A stretch of 64,000 nt of DNA, from the NCBI GenBank assembly GCA_009777235.1, contig WRMH01000009.1, positions 25,057-89,056 on the forward strand, in the 5' to 3' direction. Positions within the stretch are counted from its first letter, which is position 1; every line of letters begins with the position of its first letter. The position numbers were made by a program, and so were the translations under genes. Below the pieces are notes generated by a model. The model was given only the letters and a program-made list of their open reading frames with translations. It ran no database searches and was not told where the DNA came from. This DNA comes from Oscillospiraceae bacterium (GTDB lineage: Bacteria > Bacillota > Clostridia > Oscillospirales > Oscillospiraceae). Shown here one piece after another: positions 1 through 10,753 of this stretch.

Positions 1-34
1 AAATCAGCTGCTCTACCAACTGAGCTACACAAGC
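1..34 (-). tRNA. tRNA 5' part (truncated by window start); possibly tRNA-Thr(TGT), anticodon not fully visible
   Basis: Reverse complement reads GCTTGTG-TA-GCTCAGTTGGTAGAGC-A-GCTGATTT: acceptor, D-arm and start of anticodon arm. Confidence 0.8.
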
Positions 35-187
35 ATTTTATCTTGCGCGATGCTTAACGTGCATTGCGCACACTTTCAGTAACGTAGAATATATCAAACG
101 TCCGCATTTTTGTCAACACCGAACTTACCTGTCGAACTTTTTGCCGTGCGATCAACCCCGCACCCCCGCACCCGTTTACCCGCACAC

Positions 188-1066
188 TCAATCATCAATT
201 CCTTCAAAAAGCGACAACTGCCTCTCTTTTGTCTCGAATTCACGCAGATATGAGAAAACATCTTTCAGATTACATATTATACCGTGCCGACTGCACTCTT
301 TTTTGAATATATCCATCAAACGATTGTTATCCGGGCTTTGACATTCATAACTGCCGCCGAATGTCTGTATATATTTTTGCTTCATTCCGGGAAAATGCTC
401 GTCCAATTTTTTGTAGAAATAATCCCGGCTGCCCTCCCGCATGGTCATGCCAAACCCAAAGCATATAATCCCCCGCACTTTAGCCCGGACGCAGTAATCG
501 AGCAGACCTCGCAGATTTTCTGCCGTGTCGTTGATAAAGGGTAAAATTGGGTCAAGCCAAACCACAGTCGGGATTTTTGCATCACGCATGGCTTCTAAAA
601 CGGCAAAACGCTCTGCGGTGGTTGATACGTCCGGTTCGATAATGCGGCATAAATCCTCGTCATATGTAGTCAGAGTTATTTGCACCACGCATTTCGTTTT
701 TTCGTTGATAGCTTTCAGAATATCAATATCTCGCAGGATTCGGGAGGATTTCGTTTGGATTGCAAGCCCGAAACCGTACCGCTCTATCAACTTCAGACAT
801 TGCTGGGTGATTTGCGTTTCTTCTTCAAGATGGATATAAGGATCGCACATTGAACCGGTGCCTATCATGGCGGGCCTTCGTTTTCGTTTTAATTGCTCCT
901 CAAAAATCCGCACGGCGTCCCGCTTGATTTCAATATCCTCAAAATCATGCTTTATTTGATAACACACGCTCCGGCTGTCACAGTATATGCAGCCGTGGGT
1001 GCATCCACGGTATATGTTCATCCCGTTTTGCGGCGAAAGGATTGTTTTATAATCGGCGTAATGCAT
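188..1066 (-). CDS. SPL-family-like radical SAM protein
   Basis: 292 aa; CxxxCxxC cluster motif (CTHGCIYC), NIYRGCTHGCIYCDSR and MCDPYIHLEEE typical of spore-photolyase-like radical SAM proteins. Confidence 0.8.
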   Translation of the reverse strand: MHYADYKTILSPQNGMNIYRGCTHGCIYCDSRSVCYQIKHDFEDIEIKRDAVRIFEEQLKRKRRPAMIGTGSMCDPYIHLEEETQITQQCLKLIERYGFGLAIQTKSSRILRDIDILKAINEKTKCVVQITLTTYDEDLCRIIEPDVSTTAERFAVLEAMRDAKIPTVVWLDPILPFINDTAENLRGLLDYCVRAKVRGIICFGFGMTMREGSRDYFYKKLDEHFPGMKQKYIQTFGGSYECQSPDNNRLMDIFKKECSRHGIICNLKDVFSYLREFETKERQLSLFEGIDD

Positions 1067-1220
1067 ATGCCGCTCCCCTTTTGTACTTATAAGCCCGATT
1101 ACGATTATATCGTGTTTTGCAAAGTGTTTTACAAAGTATTTTTACGCTTTTTAAAATAATGCTTTATTTTTGGCGCATGAAATAGTATACTTGTTTCTGC
1201 AAGTTTCTGCAAAAAAATAA

Positions 1221-2246
<1,026 letters not shown>

Positions 2247-2264
2247 TTTACTTTACGCGCCGGA

Positions 2265-2295
2265 TAGGGGCTGTTACAAAAAGAAACAGCCCCTA
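2265..2295. terminator. intergenic hairpin between gap and pyk (terminator/attenuator-like)
   Basis: Perfect 11-bp arms TAGGGGCTGTT...AACAGCCCCTA; weak T-run after. Confidence 0.6.
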
Positions 2296-2333
2296 ATCTG
2301 TTTAATCGGGATGTTTGGAAGGAATATCATAAA

Positions 2334-3770
2334 ATGAGAAAAACCAAAATCGTCGCAACTCTCGGCCCCGCCACCGATCCGCCCGACATTTTGCGTTCAC
2401 TGCTGCTGGCCGGTCTGAATGTTGCGCGTTTTAACCTGTCACACGGTACGCACGAAGATCACACAATTAGGCTAAACCAACTGCGGGCAATGTGCGAAGA
2501 AACAGGTAAATCCGTCGCATACCTCGCCGACACTAAAGGACCTGAAGTAAGGATAGGCACTTTTGAGGGCGGCGGGGCGGTTCTTGAAGAGGGAGACACA
2601 TTCACCCTCACAACCGATTCTGTTGTCGGCACTTCTTCTATTGTCAGCGTTTCATACGAGCCTCTCCCCTCAAAAATCAAATCCGGCACAAGACTGCTCC
2701 TCGCCGACGGGCTGATTGAGCTTATGGTAGAATCTGTGACCGCCACGAACATCCTCACGCGCATTATTAACGGCGGCTATATCTCCGACAGGAAAAGCGT
2801 CAATGTGCCGTCTGTAAGTCTGGGTATGCCATATATTTCCGCGAGAGATCGCTCCGATCTCAGATATATCGTTGAAAGCGGCTTTGATATAATCGCCGCC
2901 TCATTTGTCCGCACGGCGGAAGACATCAAGCAAATGCGCGATGAGCTGTATCGTATTGACAATACAAACAAAATCAAGATTATCGCGAAAATAGAAAACG
3001 CCGAGGGCGTGTATAACTTAGATTCAATACTGTCTGTTTGCGACGGCATCATGGTGGCTCGCGGAGATTTGGGCGTGGAGCTTGAGTATGAAGAGCTGCC
3101 CGTTATACAAAAAGATATGATAAAGCGCACATTGCAGCAGGGCAAGCCCGCTATCACGGCAACGCAAATGCTTGAATCCATGATAGATAATCCGCGCCCG
3201 ACCCGCGCAGAAACGTCGGACGTGGCAAATGCCATTTATGATGGAACCAGTGCTATTATGCTCTCCGGTGAAACCTCTGTCGGCAAACATCCGGTCGAGG
3301 CTCTTAAATCCATGGCAAAGATTGCCGAGCGCATCGAAAAATCCATTGATTATCAAGAACGGTTTAAACACGGTGAATATTTGGCAAAGGCGTCCATCAC
3401 AAACGCAATATCTCACGCCACAGTCACCACCGCGCACGACTTAAACGCCTCGGCGATTTTAACGGTGTCCTTATCCGGCAATACCGCTCAAAATGTCTCC
3501 AAGTTTCGTCCCGACTGCCCGATTATTGCCTGCACTCCCGATCCGGTTATTCAGCGGCAATTGCTCCTAAACTGGGGGATAGTTCCGCTATTGACCTGCC
3601 AGGAAAGCGATAAAACGGCTTTGTTTAATCACGCGCTGGAGGCAGCCCAGAAGGCCGGATATATCAGCGAGGGCAATCTTATTGTTCTGACTGCCGGCGT
3701 GCCCGTAGGACATTCGGGTACTACAAATATGCTCAAGGTGCATGTCGTCGGCGAAGAAATTCTGGTTTAG
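2334..3770 (+). CDS. pyk: pyruvate kinase
   Basis: RKTKIVATLGPATD, ARFNLSHG, MVARGDLGVE, ATQMLESM. Confidence 0.97.
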   Translation: MRKTKIVATLGPATDPPDILRSLLLAGLNVARFNLSHGTHEDHTIRLNQLRAMCEETGKSVAYLADTKGPEVRIGTFEGGGAVLEEGDTFTLTTDSVVGTSSIVSVSYEPLPSKIKSGTRLLLADGLIELMVESVTATNILTRIINGGYISDRKSVNVPSVSLGMPYISARDRSDLRYIVESGFDIIAASFVRTAEDIKQMRDELYRIDNTNKIKIIAKIENAEGVYNLDSILSVCDGIMVARGDLGVELEYEELPVIQKDMIKRTLQQGKPAITATQMLESMIDNPRPTRAETSDVANAIYDGTSAIMLSGETSVGKHPVEALKSMAKIAERIEKSIDYQERFKHGEYLAKASITNAISHATVTTAHDLNASAILTVSLSGNTAQNVSKFRPDCPIIACTPDPVIQRQLLLNWGIVPLLTCQESDKTALFNHALEAAQKAGYISEGNLIVLTAGVPVGHSGTTNMLKVHVVGEEILV

Positions 3771-3806
3771 AATACTTTTTTTGTTGTATTTGTTGTAATT
3801 ATAACA

Positions 3807-5144
3807 TTACTGTGCCGCTTTAAACACGACGGTAAAAGTCATGCCGCCATTTTTGCGTCTGTCCGCGCTGACCCGGCCTCCGATACGCTGCACCGTATCT
3901 TTGACAATCGCAAGCCCAAGCCCGCTGCCGCCCGCGTCCCGGGAACGCGCTTTATCAACCCGATAAAATCTGTCAAATATATGCGGTAAATCTTCGCTTG
4001 GAACACCCACTCCCCTGTCTTTTACCGTAAAAGCAACATAGCTGCCGCGATTTTCAAGCCTGATAAGCACATTGCCGTCGGGCTGGTTGTATTTTATCGC
4101 ATTTTCGATTAAGTTAAAAGTTATGTGATGAACCGCGTCTTCCGTGGCGAGTATGAAGCAATCATCGGTCAGCTCCGTTTGCAGATTCATCCCGCTACGC
4201 TCCGCCAGAGGCTCCAACATTCTGACCGTTGCCGTGACCGCTTTTTTCATATCTACGCGTACTGTCTCATCGTGAATTTGACTGTCAAGCCTCGTAAGAG
4301 CCATAAGTTTGCTTGTCGTCCTTGCGAGCCTCTCCGCTTCCATACCTATATCTCCGATAAACTCTTGAACCGTTTCCTGCGGGGTATCTTTGTTTTGCAA
4401 TATGCTGTCCGCCAGCAGCCTGATCGATGCAAGCGGCGTTTTCAACTCATGCGAAGCGTCGGCAACAAATCTGCGCCTTACCTCCTCTGTTTCCCTGAGC
4501 CTTCCCGTGAGGGAGTTAAATTCGTCGCCAAGGAGCGCCAGCTCGTCACTGCCGCTCATGTCAATAGTATAGCTATACTCCCCTTCCCTCACCGATTTTA
4601 CGGCTTTAATGATGCTGTTGACGCGGCGCATGACAGACCATAGGACGAGCGTTATAAAAACAACCGAAAAACCGGCCACCACCAACGAAATGTTTCTGAT
4701 AGTCGTCTGCATTTCAAGCAGCAATGAACCTTGATTTGCGTCCTCTTCGTTAAAATATACGGCGCCTATTGGCAAGCCTTGGCTTATGACAGGAGTAAAT
4801 GCGCTGCTCGAAAATTTACCGCCGTAAAATTCCGAGTAAAACACATTTTGCTTCTCCAATGCGTTTTTGATATGGTGCAGCGGAAAGTTTTCCCGATGAA
4901 ATCTATCGGTTGGGTCGTAAATGACATTCGCTTCGCCATCGGTTATGACTATGTGAGTGCCGCCCGCTATCTCAAGCTGCGACACTATGGCCGTGACACG
5001 CTCCTCATCGTTGGCGGACAATGTCTCAAATGTTTCCTCAAGGTGAGCGGCAATGAGGGAAGCCTGACTTTGCACAAATTGTTTCTTTGACGAAAAAATT
5101 ATGTCACGGGAAGCCACCAAAAAATAGGTGTTAATAAGCAGCAA
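3807..5144 (-). CDS. membrane sensor histidine kinase (HAMP-HisKA-HATPase)
   Basis: FVADASHELKTPLASIRLL, N-box NLIENAIKYN, DRGVGVP, GGSGLGLAIVKD. Confidence 0.93.
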   Translation of the reverse strand: MLLINTYFLVASRDIIFSSKKQFVQSQASLIAAHLEETFETLSANDEERVTAIVSQLEIAGGTHIVITDGEANVIYDPTDRFHRENFPLHHIKNALEKQNVFYSEFYGGKFSSSAFTPVISQGLPIGAVYFNEEDANQGSLLLEMQTTIRNISLVVAGFSVVFITLVLWSVMRRVNSIIKAVKSVREGEYSYTIDMSGSDELALLGDEFNSLTGRLRETEEVRRRFVADASHELKTPLASIRLLADSILQNKDTPQETVQEFIGDIGMEAERLARTTSKLMALTRLDSQIHDETVRVDMKKAVTATVRMLEPLAERSGMNLQTELTDDCFILATEDAVHHITFNLIENAIKYNQPDGNVLIRLENRGSYVAFTVKDRGVGVPSEDLPHIFDRFYRVDKARSRDAGGSGLGLAIVKDTVQRIGGRVSADRRKNGGMTFTVVFKAAQ

Positions 5145-5220
5145 AACAACGGCGACAACGGCAAAATACGTAAGAGCGAATTTTGTCCGTATGCTGCTGA
5201 AAAACCTTAGTTTTCTGACT

Positions 5221-5898
5221 TTAACCTCTGATATAGTACCCTACCCCCCATTTCGTCAAAATATGCTCCGGCTCGGCAGGGTCTCTTTCGAGTTTCTCGC
5301 GCAAACGCCGTATATGCACATCTACCGTCCTGATATCGCCCTGATACTCATAGCCCCAGACAATGTTAAGGAGCGATTCCCTGCTGTACACTCTGCCGTT
5401 GTTCTTTGCAAGTAGCTCAAACACGTCAAATTCTTTTGCCGTCAGCTCAATTTGCTCATCACCTCTTACAGCGGTGCGCTTTTCCGTATCAATTGCGATT
5501 TGGCCGACACACAGTACAGTCGCCGTATTATTGCTGACAAGCGCGCTGCGGCGGAGCAATGCGCGTATTCTGGCTTTTAATTCAAGAATATTAAACGGTT
5601 TGGTGATATAATCATCCGCCCCATGTTCAAAGCCCATGATTTTATCCGTATCTTCACCGCGGGCAGTGAGCATAATTATCGGTATTGTTGAAAACTCGCG
5701 GATACGCATACAGGCTTCCAAGCCGTTTAGCTCCGGCATCATGATATCGAGTATGATCAGGTCATAGCCGCCGCCTCTGGCGAGTTCTACGGCTTCATGG
5801 CCGTCCTGACCCGTATCAACTATATAGCCTTCATTTTCAAGATTAAATTTAATGCCTTTGACGAGTAGCTTCTCATCGTCCACAACCAATATTTTCAT
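5221..5898 (-). CDS. OmpR/PhoB-family response regulator (start trimmed to MKILVVDDEK)
   Basis: REC domain (VDDE, LIILDIMMPE, TKPF) plus winged helix (VDVHIRRLREKLE). Confidence 0.95.
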   Translation of the reverse strand: MKILVVDDEKLLVKGIKFNLENEGYIVDTGQDGHEAVELARGGGYDLIILDIMMPELNGLEACMRIREFSTIPIIMLTARGEDTDKIMGFEHGADDYITKPFNILELKARIRALLRRSALVSNNTATVLCVGQIAIDTEKRTAVRGDEQIELTAKEFDVFELLAKNNGRVYSRESLLNIVWGYEYQGDIRTVDVHIRRLREKLERDPAEPEHILTKWGVGYYIRG

Positions 5899-5966
5899 AA
5901 TCGCCCCCAAAGTATGTGTCGCCACAGTTTTTGTTACTAAGCAAACCCTTGCTCTCAAACCGCCCG

Positions 5967-6470
5967 CTAATTGCCGACGGTGATCAATTCCGCAATCGCT
6001 TCAAATTTGCGCTCTCCTATGCCCGAGACCTTCATTATATCTTCAACTATCCTAAAGTTGCCGTTACTTGTTCTGTAATCAACGATCCGGGCGGCTATTA
6101 CATTGCCTATACCCGGAAGATTTATAAGCTCAGAGGCGGCCGCGGTGTTGATATTTATCTTGCCGTCGCCGCTTTGAAAATCGGTTTGCGGTTGCTCCGT
6201 GTTTGCGTTACCTTGATTTTCCGGCGTGGTCTGCGCAAATCCGCCGCTCACCTCTCCCGCGTTATTTGGCGTCGCCCCTGTTTCTGGCTGCGCCGCCGAT
6301 GATTGCGTACCGGAGACGCCTGCGGATGCACCGTTTGATAAACTGCCGGCTTCGGACGTCGATATCACATTTACGGTACGTGAGCTGCGTCCGGTAAAAA
6401 AGCCTCCCATGAAAAAAGCAAATGCCAACGTAGCTATCAAGATAGCAAATTCTAAACGCCTCAGTCTCAT
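5967..6470 (-). CDS. comEA: ComEA-like helix-hairpin-helix DNA-binding protein
   Basis: N-terminal TM, low-complexity linker, C-terminal INTAAASELINLPGIGNVIAARIVDYR HhH. Confidence 0.85.
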   Translation of the reverse strand: MRLRRLEFAILIATLAFAFFMGGFFTGRSSRTVNVISTSEAGSLSNGASAGVSGTQSSAAQPETGATPNNAGEVSGGFAQTTPENQGNANTEQPQTDFQSGDGKININTAAASELINLPGIGNVIAARIVDYRTSNGNFRIVEDIMKVSGIGERKFEAIAELITVGN

Positions 6471-6667
6471 AATATTGCCCCCTGTTTTGTAAAATGTATA
6501 AATATATAACTTGGGGGCAAAAAAAGTTGGAACTTTTCTACATTTGACCTTTCTCCCTTAAAATTGTATCATACCCGGAATGTTTTTTCCACTATTTGCA
6601 TAATGTTTTTTTGTTTGATATACTATTGACGGTAACACCGCGTCATATAATTTCAACGGAGAAAATC

Positions 6668-8062
6668 ATGTTCAGAAAAACAGCTATAATTTTGGCGCTC
6701 ATATCGGTATCTTGGCTGCTTGCCTTTTTACCCGCCGACGCAAATATATCTCCCGATGGGCTTGTGGCAACCTCTGCTATATTGGCCGAGAGCGGCACCG
6801 GATATATTCTGTATGAGCAAAATGCCTATATGCGTCATCCGGCGGATTCGCTGACAAAAATAATGACGCTTTATTTGGCTTCTATCGCCGTCGAGGGCGG
6901 TGTGCTCAGCGACAGCGAGCCGGTGGAAATGACCGAAACCGCATGGCTTGATTTGACCGAAAGCAGTACCACGCAGGCTATCGTGCCCGGTCAGACCATG
7001 ACATTTATAGACCTGATGTATAGCGCTTATGTCGGCAGCGCAAATGAGGCTTGCAATATGATTGCCCTGCGGCTTGCGGGGAGCATAGACGCGTTTGTCT
7101 CCATGATGAACGATAAAGCCGCCGAGCTTGGTTTGAGCGATACAAACTTTGTGAACGCGCACGGGCAATATCACGAAAATCAATATACGACGGCATATGA
7201 TATGTACATATTATATAACGAAGCCGCAAAGAACAGGCTGTTTAGCGAAATATCCGGCACATACCGCCATGTTTTGGAGCGCGAGGAAGAAACGGTTTCG
7301 CGTACGCTCGTCAGTTCAAACCATATGCTCAATCAAAACAGCAATTATTACTACAGATATTGTATGTCGGGCATAGCCAGCGCGACATATGAGGGCGGGT
7401 ATTCTCTTGTTGCGGCGGCATTGGAGGAAGACCTTTCTCTCATCTCGGTCGTGCTTGGCTCAAGGGCTGTCATAAATGACGACAGCTCTACCACTATGCT
7501 AAATTTCACCGAAACGCACAGGCTGCTCCTATGGGGATATGCAAATTTCGGTTGGCGCGATATACTCAAAACAACGGATTTGCTTACAAAAGTGCCGATT
7601 TTGCACGGAAGCGGCGCGGATTATGTCAATGCCCGTCCCGAGCAATCCCTTACGCTGCTGCTAAATCACAATGTGCCTGACGAGGCATTTCAGATCGACT
7701 TCAAAATATACTCCGAAGAAACAGATACGCCGCTTGCCGCGCCCATCGAGGCCGGTGATAAGCTCGGCGAGGTCACTGTCTCAAGGAAGCTAAACGACGG
7801 CACAGTGGTCAGCTACGATCCTATAGCCCTTATCGCAAACACAAGCATAGAGCTAAATGGCGTTGAGTTTATGCGAAGAAAGATAACGGAAGTCTTAACA
7901 ACTCCCATCGCTCAAGGCATTATTGCCCTGCTCATCATCATTTTGGTGATTTATCTGATTTTAGTAATCCGCTACAATATAATGAGAATAAACCGGCTTC
8001 GCAGGATAAAAAACGCCAAAAACGACATAATGCGCCAAAGACACGAAGGTTTCAGAGAATAG
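6668..8062 (+). CDS. D-alanyl-D-alanine carboxypeptidase (DacF/PBP5-like)
   Basis: Signal peptide; SLTKIMT (SxxK), SAN motif (GSANEA), C-terminal TM; SD before ATG at 6668. Confidence 0.9.
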   Translation: MFRKTAIILALISVSWLLAFLPADANISPDGLVATSAILAESGTGYILYEQNAYMRHPADSLTKIMTLYLASIAVEGGVLSDSEPVEMTETAWLDLTESSTTQAIVPGQTMTFIDLMYSAYVGSANEACNMIALRLAGSIDAFVSMMNDKAAELGLSDTNFVNAHGQYHENQYTTAYDMYILYNEAAKNRLFSEISGTYRHVLEREEETVSRTLVSSNHMLNQNSNYYYRYCMSGIASATYEGGYSLVAAALEEDLSLISVVLGSRAVINDDSSTTMLNFTETHRLLLWGYANFGWRDILKTTDLLTKVPILHGSGADYVNARPEQSLTLLLNHNVPDEAFQIDFKIYSEETDTPLAAPIEAGDKLGEVTVSRKLNDGTVVSYDPIALIANTSIELNGVEFMRRKITEVLTTPIAQGIIALLIIILVIYLILVIRYNIMRINRLRRIKNAKNDIMRQRHEGFRE

Positions 8063-8100
8063 CCGCCATAGCTTCATCTCTCGCTTCTCTTGATTATAAA

Positions 8101-8203
8101 GCAGTCATGAAAATCATTCCGAGAGCGGAGCATGGATGCGGAGCGTCCGATCGTTTGCGCACGGATGACGCAATTGATCGGGGAGGAATGATTTTATGAC
8201 TGC
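8101..8203. repeat. dispersed structured element A, copy 1
   Basis: Terminal inverted arms GCAGTCATgAAAATCATTCC / GGAATGATTTTATGACTGC with two internal stems; related copies at 37491, 41756 and 44766. Confidence 0.85.
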
Positions 8204-8207
8204 GTCA

Positions 8208-9407
8208 CTATACAACAATTGGTGATTGCCGCCATTCACTGCCGCCTGCCCGGCAGCTTTCTTTTTGATAAGCGAGCACATAAAAATCTGTAGCCCTGCT
8301 TTCCGCTTCAAATAAAGCTATTGACTGCTTGCATAGCTTTTTTACCGATGCGGGCTTGGTTATTATCGGCAAGCCCGCGCCCTTTGAAGAATCGTTCAAT
8401 ATACGCATACCCGTTTTGTTCATAGCCAATACACGTATATACGGCGGCGGGTTTCTTATATGCTCATAAGTTATGCCCAAAACAGCGCACATGAGCATAC
8501 GCCGTATTCTGGACATTGCAAAGCGTTTTGTCTTTATCTCGCGCAATATTTCCTCTATCGAGGACGCTTCACTCGCAACACGCAAAAAACGGCGGTCAAG
8601 CCCGTCTGTGCCGCCGGGCACAGCGGCAAAATCGCTCACAGTGCGCAGCCGTGACAAGATGGCTTGCTCAACGCTTTTTATACTGACCGGACCTTTGCCC
8701 GATGCTATTTCTTCCATACATACGTCCGCTGCAGCTTTTGGCATTTGCTTTTGCGGTATCTGCCCTTTGCCAAAAGCGCGGCGCAAAGAGAGCGCGCTGT
8801 ATCCGGTATCGCCATCATGCTTGCCGCCCGTGCGCGTCACGGTTATAGGCTTCATTTTTGAATCGCTCTCTCTCAAAGCCTTTATATATTCGATAGCAAG
8901 AATATTATTTGGCGACCTGAATATATCGGATTTCTCGCCCAGCAAGGCATCCGCCGCGCTCTGTTGCGCCAGCGCATAAGATAAGCCTCTGCCGAGCGCG
9001 TCTTTTAAAAGCGCTCCGGCTTTATCATACATGAGCATATCGGCGGCTATATTAAGATCGTCCATATTCCCCGATTCGCTGCCAAAAGACAGATAGCCGC
9101 AAATGCCGAGCGAGTCTATCAAATGCACTCCTGCCCGCGCAAAACCCTCCGCCGATGAGAGCGCGTAAGGGGCAGCGATCTCAATAACCAAATCGGCTCC
9201 GCACAGCACTGCCATTTTTGCCCTTGCGTGTTTGTTGAAAATAGCAAAATCGCCGCGCTGCGCGAAATTTCCGCTCATAGCGCATATAACTCCGACGTCG
9301 CAATCGTCCCCATGCTTTTGCTTTATGATTTCCTTTGTTTTGCTTATATGCAAAGCATGTCCCAAGTGAAATGGATTATACTCACATATAATGCCTATGT
9401 TTATCAT
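8208..9407 (-). CDS. tmcAL: tRNA(Met) cytidine acetate ligase-like nucleotidyltransferase
   Basis: MINIGIICEYNPFHLGHALHI, MSGNFAQRGDFAIFNKHARAKMA, FRSPNNILAIEYIKAL. Confidence 0.9.
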   Translation of the reverse strand: MINIGIICEYNPFHLGHALHISKTKEIIKQKHGDDCDVGVICAMSGNFAQRGDFAIFNKHARAKMAVLCGADLVIEIAAPYALSSAEGFARAGVHLIDSLGICGYLSFGSESGNMDDLNIAADMLMYDKAGALLKDALGRGLSYALAQQSAADALLGEKSDIFRSPNNILAIEYIKALRESDSKMKPITVTRTGGKHDGDTGYSALSLRRAFGKGQIPQKQMPKAAADVCMEEIASGKGPVSIKSVEQAILSRLRTVSDFAAVPGGTDGLDRRFLRVASEASSIEEILREIKTKRFAMSRIRRMLMCAVLGITYEHIRNPPPYIRVLAMNKTGMRILNDSSKGAGLPIITKPASVKKLCKQSIALFEAESRATDFYVLAYQKESCRAGGSEWRQSPIVV

Positions 9408-9500
9408 AACGCTCCCTTTTTTGTACTTGTAATAAATGTAATTATACATTAAAATAGAAGTATCACAAACAAAAATATCTTTATAAGGTGGACAATGCAA

Positions 9501-10736
9501 ATGAACGTTCTTGTTATCAATGCCGGCAGCTCCTCGCTCAAATACCAGCTATTCAATATGAAAACTGAAAGTATTCTGGCAAAAGGGCTTTGCGATAGGA
9601 TTGCCTTAGACGGCCACTTAAAGCACACACCCGCAAACGGAAAACCCGTGTATGACAGCGACATCCCCTTGCCGACACATGCCGAAGCCATCAGCGCGGT
9701 CATAGACAAGCTCACATCGGAAGATTACGGCGTTATCGGCGACTTGTCGGAAATAAACGCGGTTGGCCATCGGGCTGTGCACGGAGGCCGTAAATTTTTC
9801 GGCAGCACACTGATAAATGATGATGTCATCGCCACGCTCGAAGATTACATCAGGCTTGCTCCCTTGCATATACCGGCCAATCTCATGGGTATTCGCGCCT
9901 GTCAGTCGGTCATGCCAAACATACCGCAGGTTGCCGTTTTTGACACGTCATTTCATTACACTATGCCGGAATATGCGTATATCTATCCCATCCCTTACAA
10001 ATACTATGAGCTTAACGATATCCGCCGCTACGGTTTTCACGGCACATCACACCGTTATGTCTCGGCGATAGCAATTGAACATCTGAATTTAACAGGCAAG
10101 GAATCTAAGGTCATTACCTGCCATCTTGGCAACGGTTCGTCTCTTGCCGCTGTCCGCGACGGCATAAGCATTGATACAACTATGGGCGTTACGCCGCTGG
10201 AAGGTCTCCCTATGGGCACGCGCGCCGGAAGCGTAGACCCCTCGATGGCAGACATAATCGCCACCACGGACGGCAGCTCTCTAAAAGAAGCAATCAACAT
10301 ACTGAACAAAAAATCCGGCGTGCTTGGCATATACGAGAAGTCATCCGATTTCAGAGATATTGAGCTCGCCGCCGGAGTTGATGGAAACACAGGATTTATA
10401 GACAGCTCCAAGGAGCATGACAAACGGGCGATGCTCGCGCTTGATATATTTTGCTACCATGCAGCAAAATATATCGGAGCTTACGTCGTTGCGCTCGGAG
10501 GGCTTGACGCCATCGTCTTTACGGCAGGTATCGGAGAAAATTCCCCATATGTCCGCAAGGCAATATGCGACCGTCTTGGCGGGTTGGATGTATGTATTGA
10601 TGATCAAAAGAATGTCGGCAGGGTGTCCGGCTTTAGGGACGTAACCGGGATAGGCTCAAAAGCAAAGATTTTTGTCATCCCCACAAACGAAGAGCTTGTT
10701 ATCGCGCGGGACACGATAGAGCTCATAAACAAATAG
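9501..10736 (+). CDS. ackA: acetate kinase
   Basis: MNVLVINAGSSSLKYQL, HRAVHGG, FHGTSHRYVS, FTAGIGENS. Confidence 0.97.
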   Translation: MNVLVINAGSSSLKYQLFNMKTESILAKGLCDRIALDGHLKHTPANGKPVYDSDIPLPTHAEAISAVIDKLTSEDYGVIGDLSEINAVGHRAVHGGRKFFGSTLINDDVIATLEDYIRLAPLHIPANLMGIRACQSVMPNIPQVAVFDTSFHYTMPEYAYIYPIPYKYYELNDIRRYGFHGTSHRYVSAIAIEHLNLTGKESKVITCHLGNGSSLAAVRDGISIDTTMGVTPLEGLPMGTRAGSVDPSMADIIATTDGSSLKEAINILNKKSGVLGIYEKSSDFRDIELAAGVDGNTGFIDSSKEHDKRAMLALDIFCYHAAKYIGAYVVALGGLDAIVFTAGIGENSPYVRKAICDRLGGLDVCIDDQKNVGRVSGFRDVTGIGSKAKIFVIPTNEELVIARDTIELINK

Positions 10737-10753
10737 AAAGCCTAAGCAAACTT

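Noticed and set aside
3771-3806. Terminator between pyk and the convergent kinase
   Set aside because: T-rich tract (CTTTTTTTGTTG) but no convincing stem visible.
8109-8198. Element A copy 1 read as a small ORF (MKIIPRAEHGCGASDRLRTDDAIDRGGMIL)
   Set aside because: The other copies differ in length and break this frame, while base pairing is preserved; a nucleic-acid structure explains it better.
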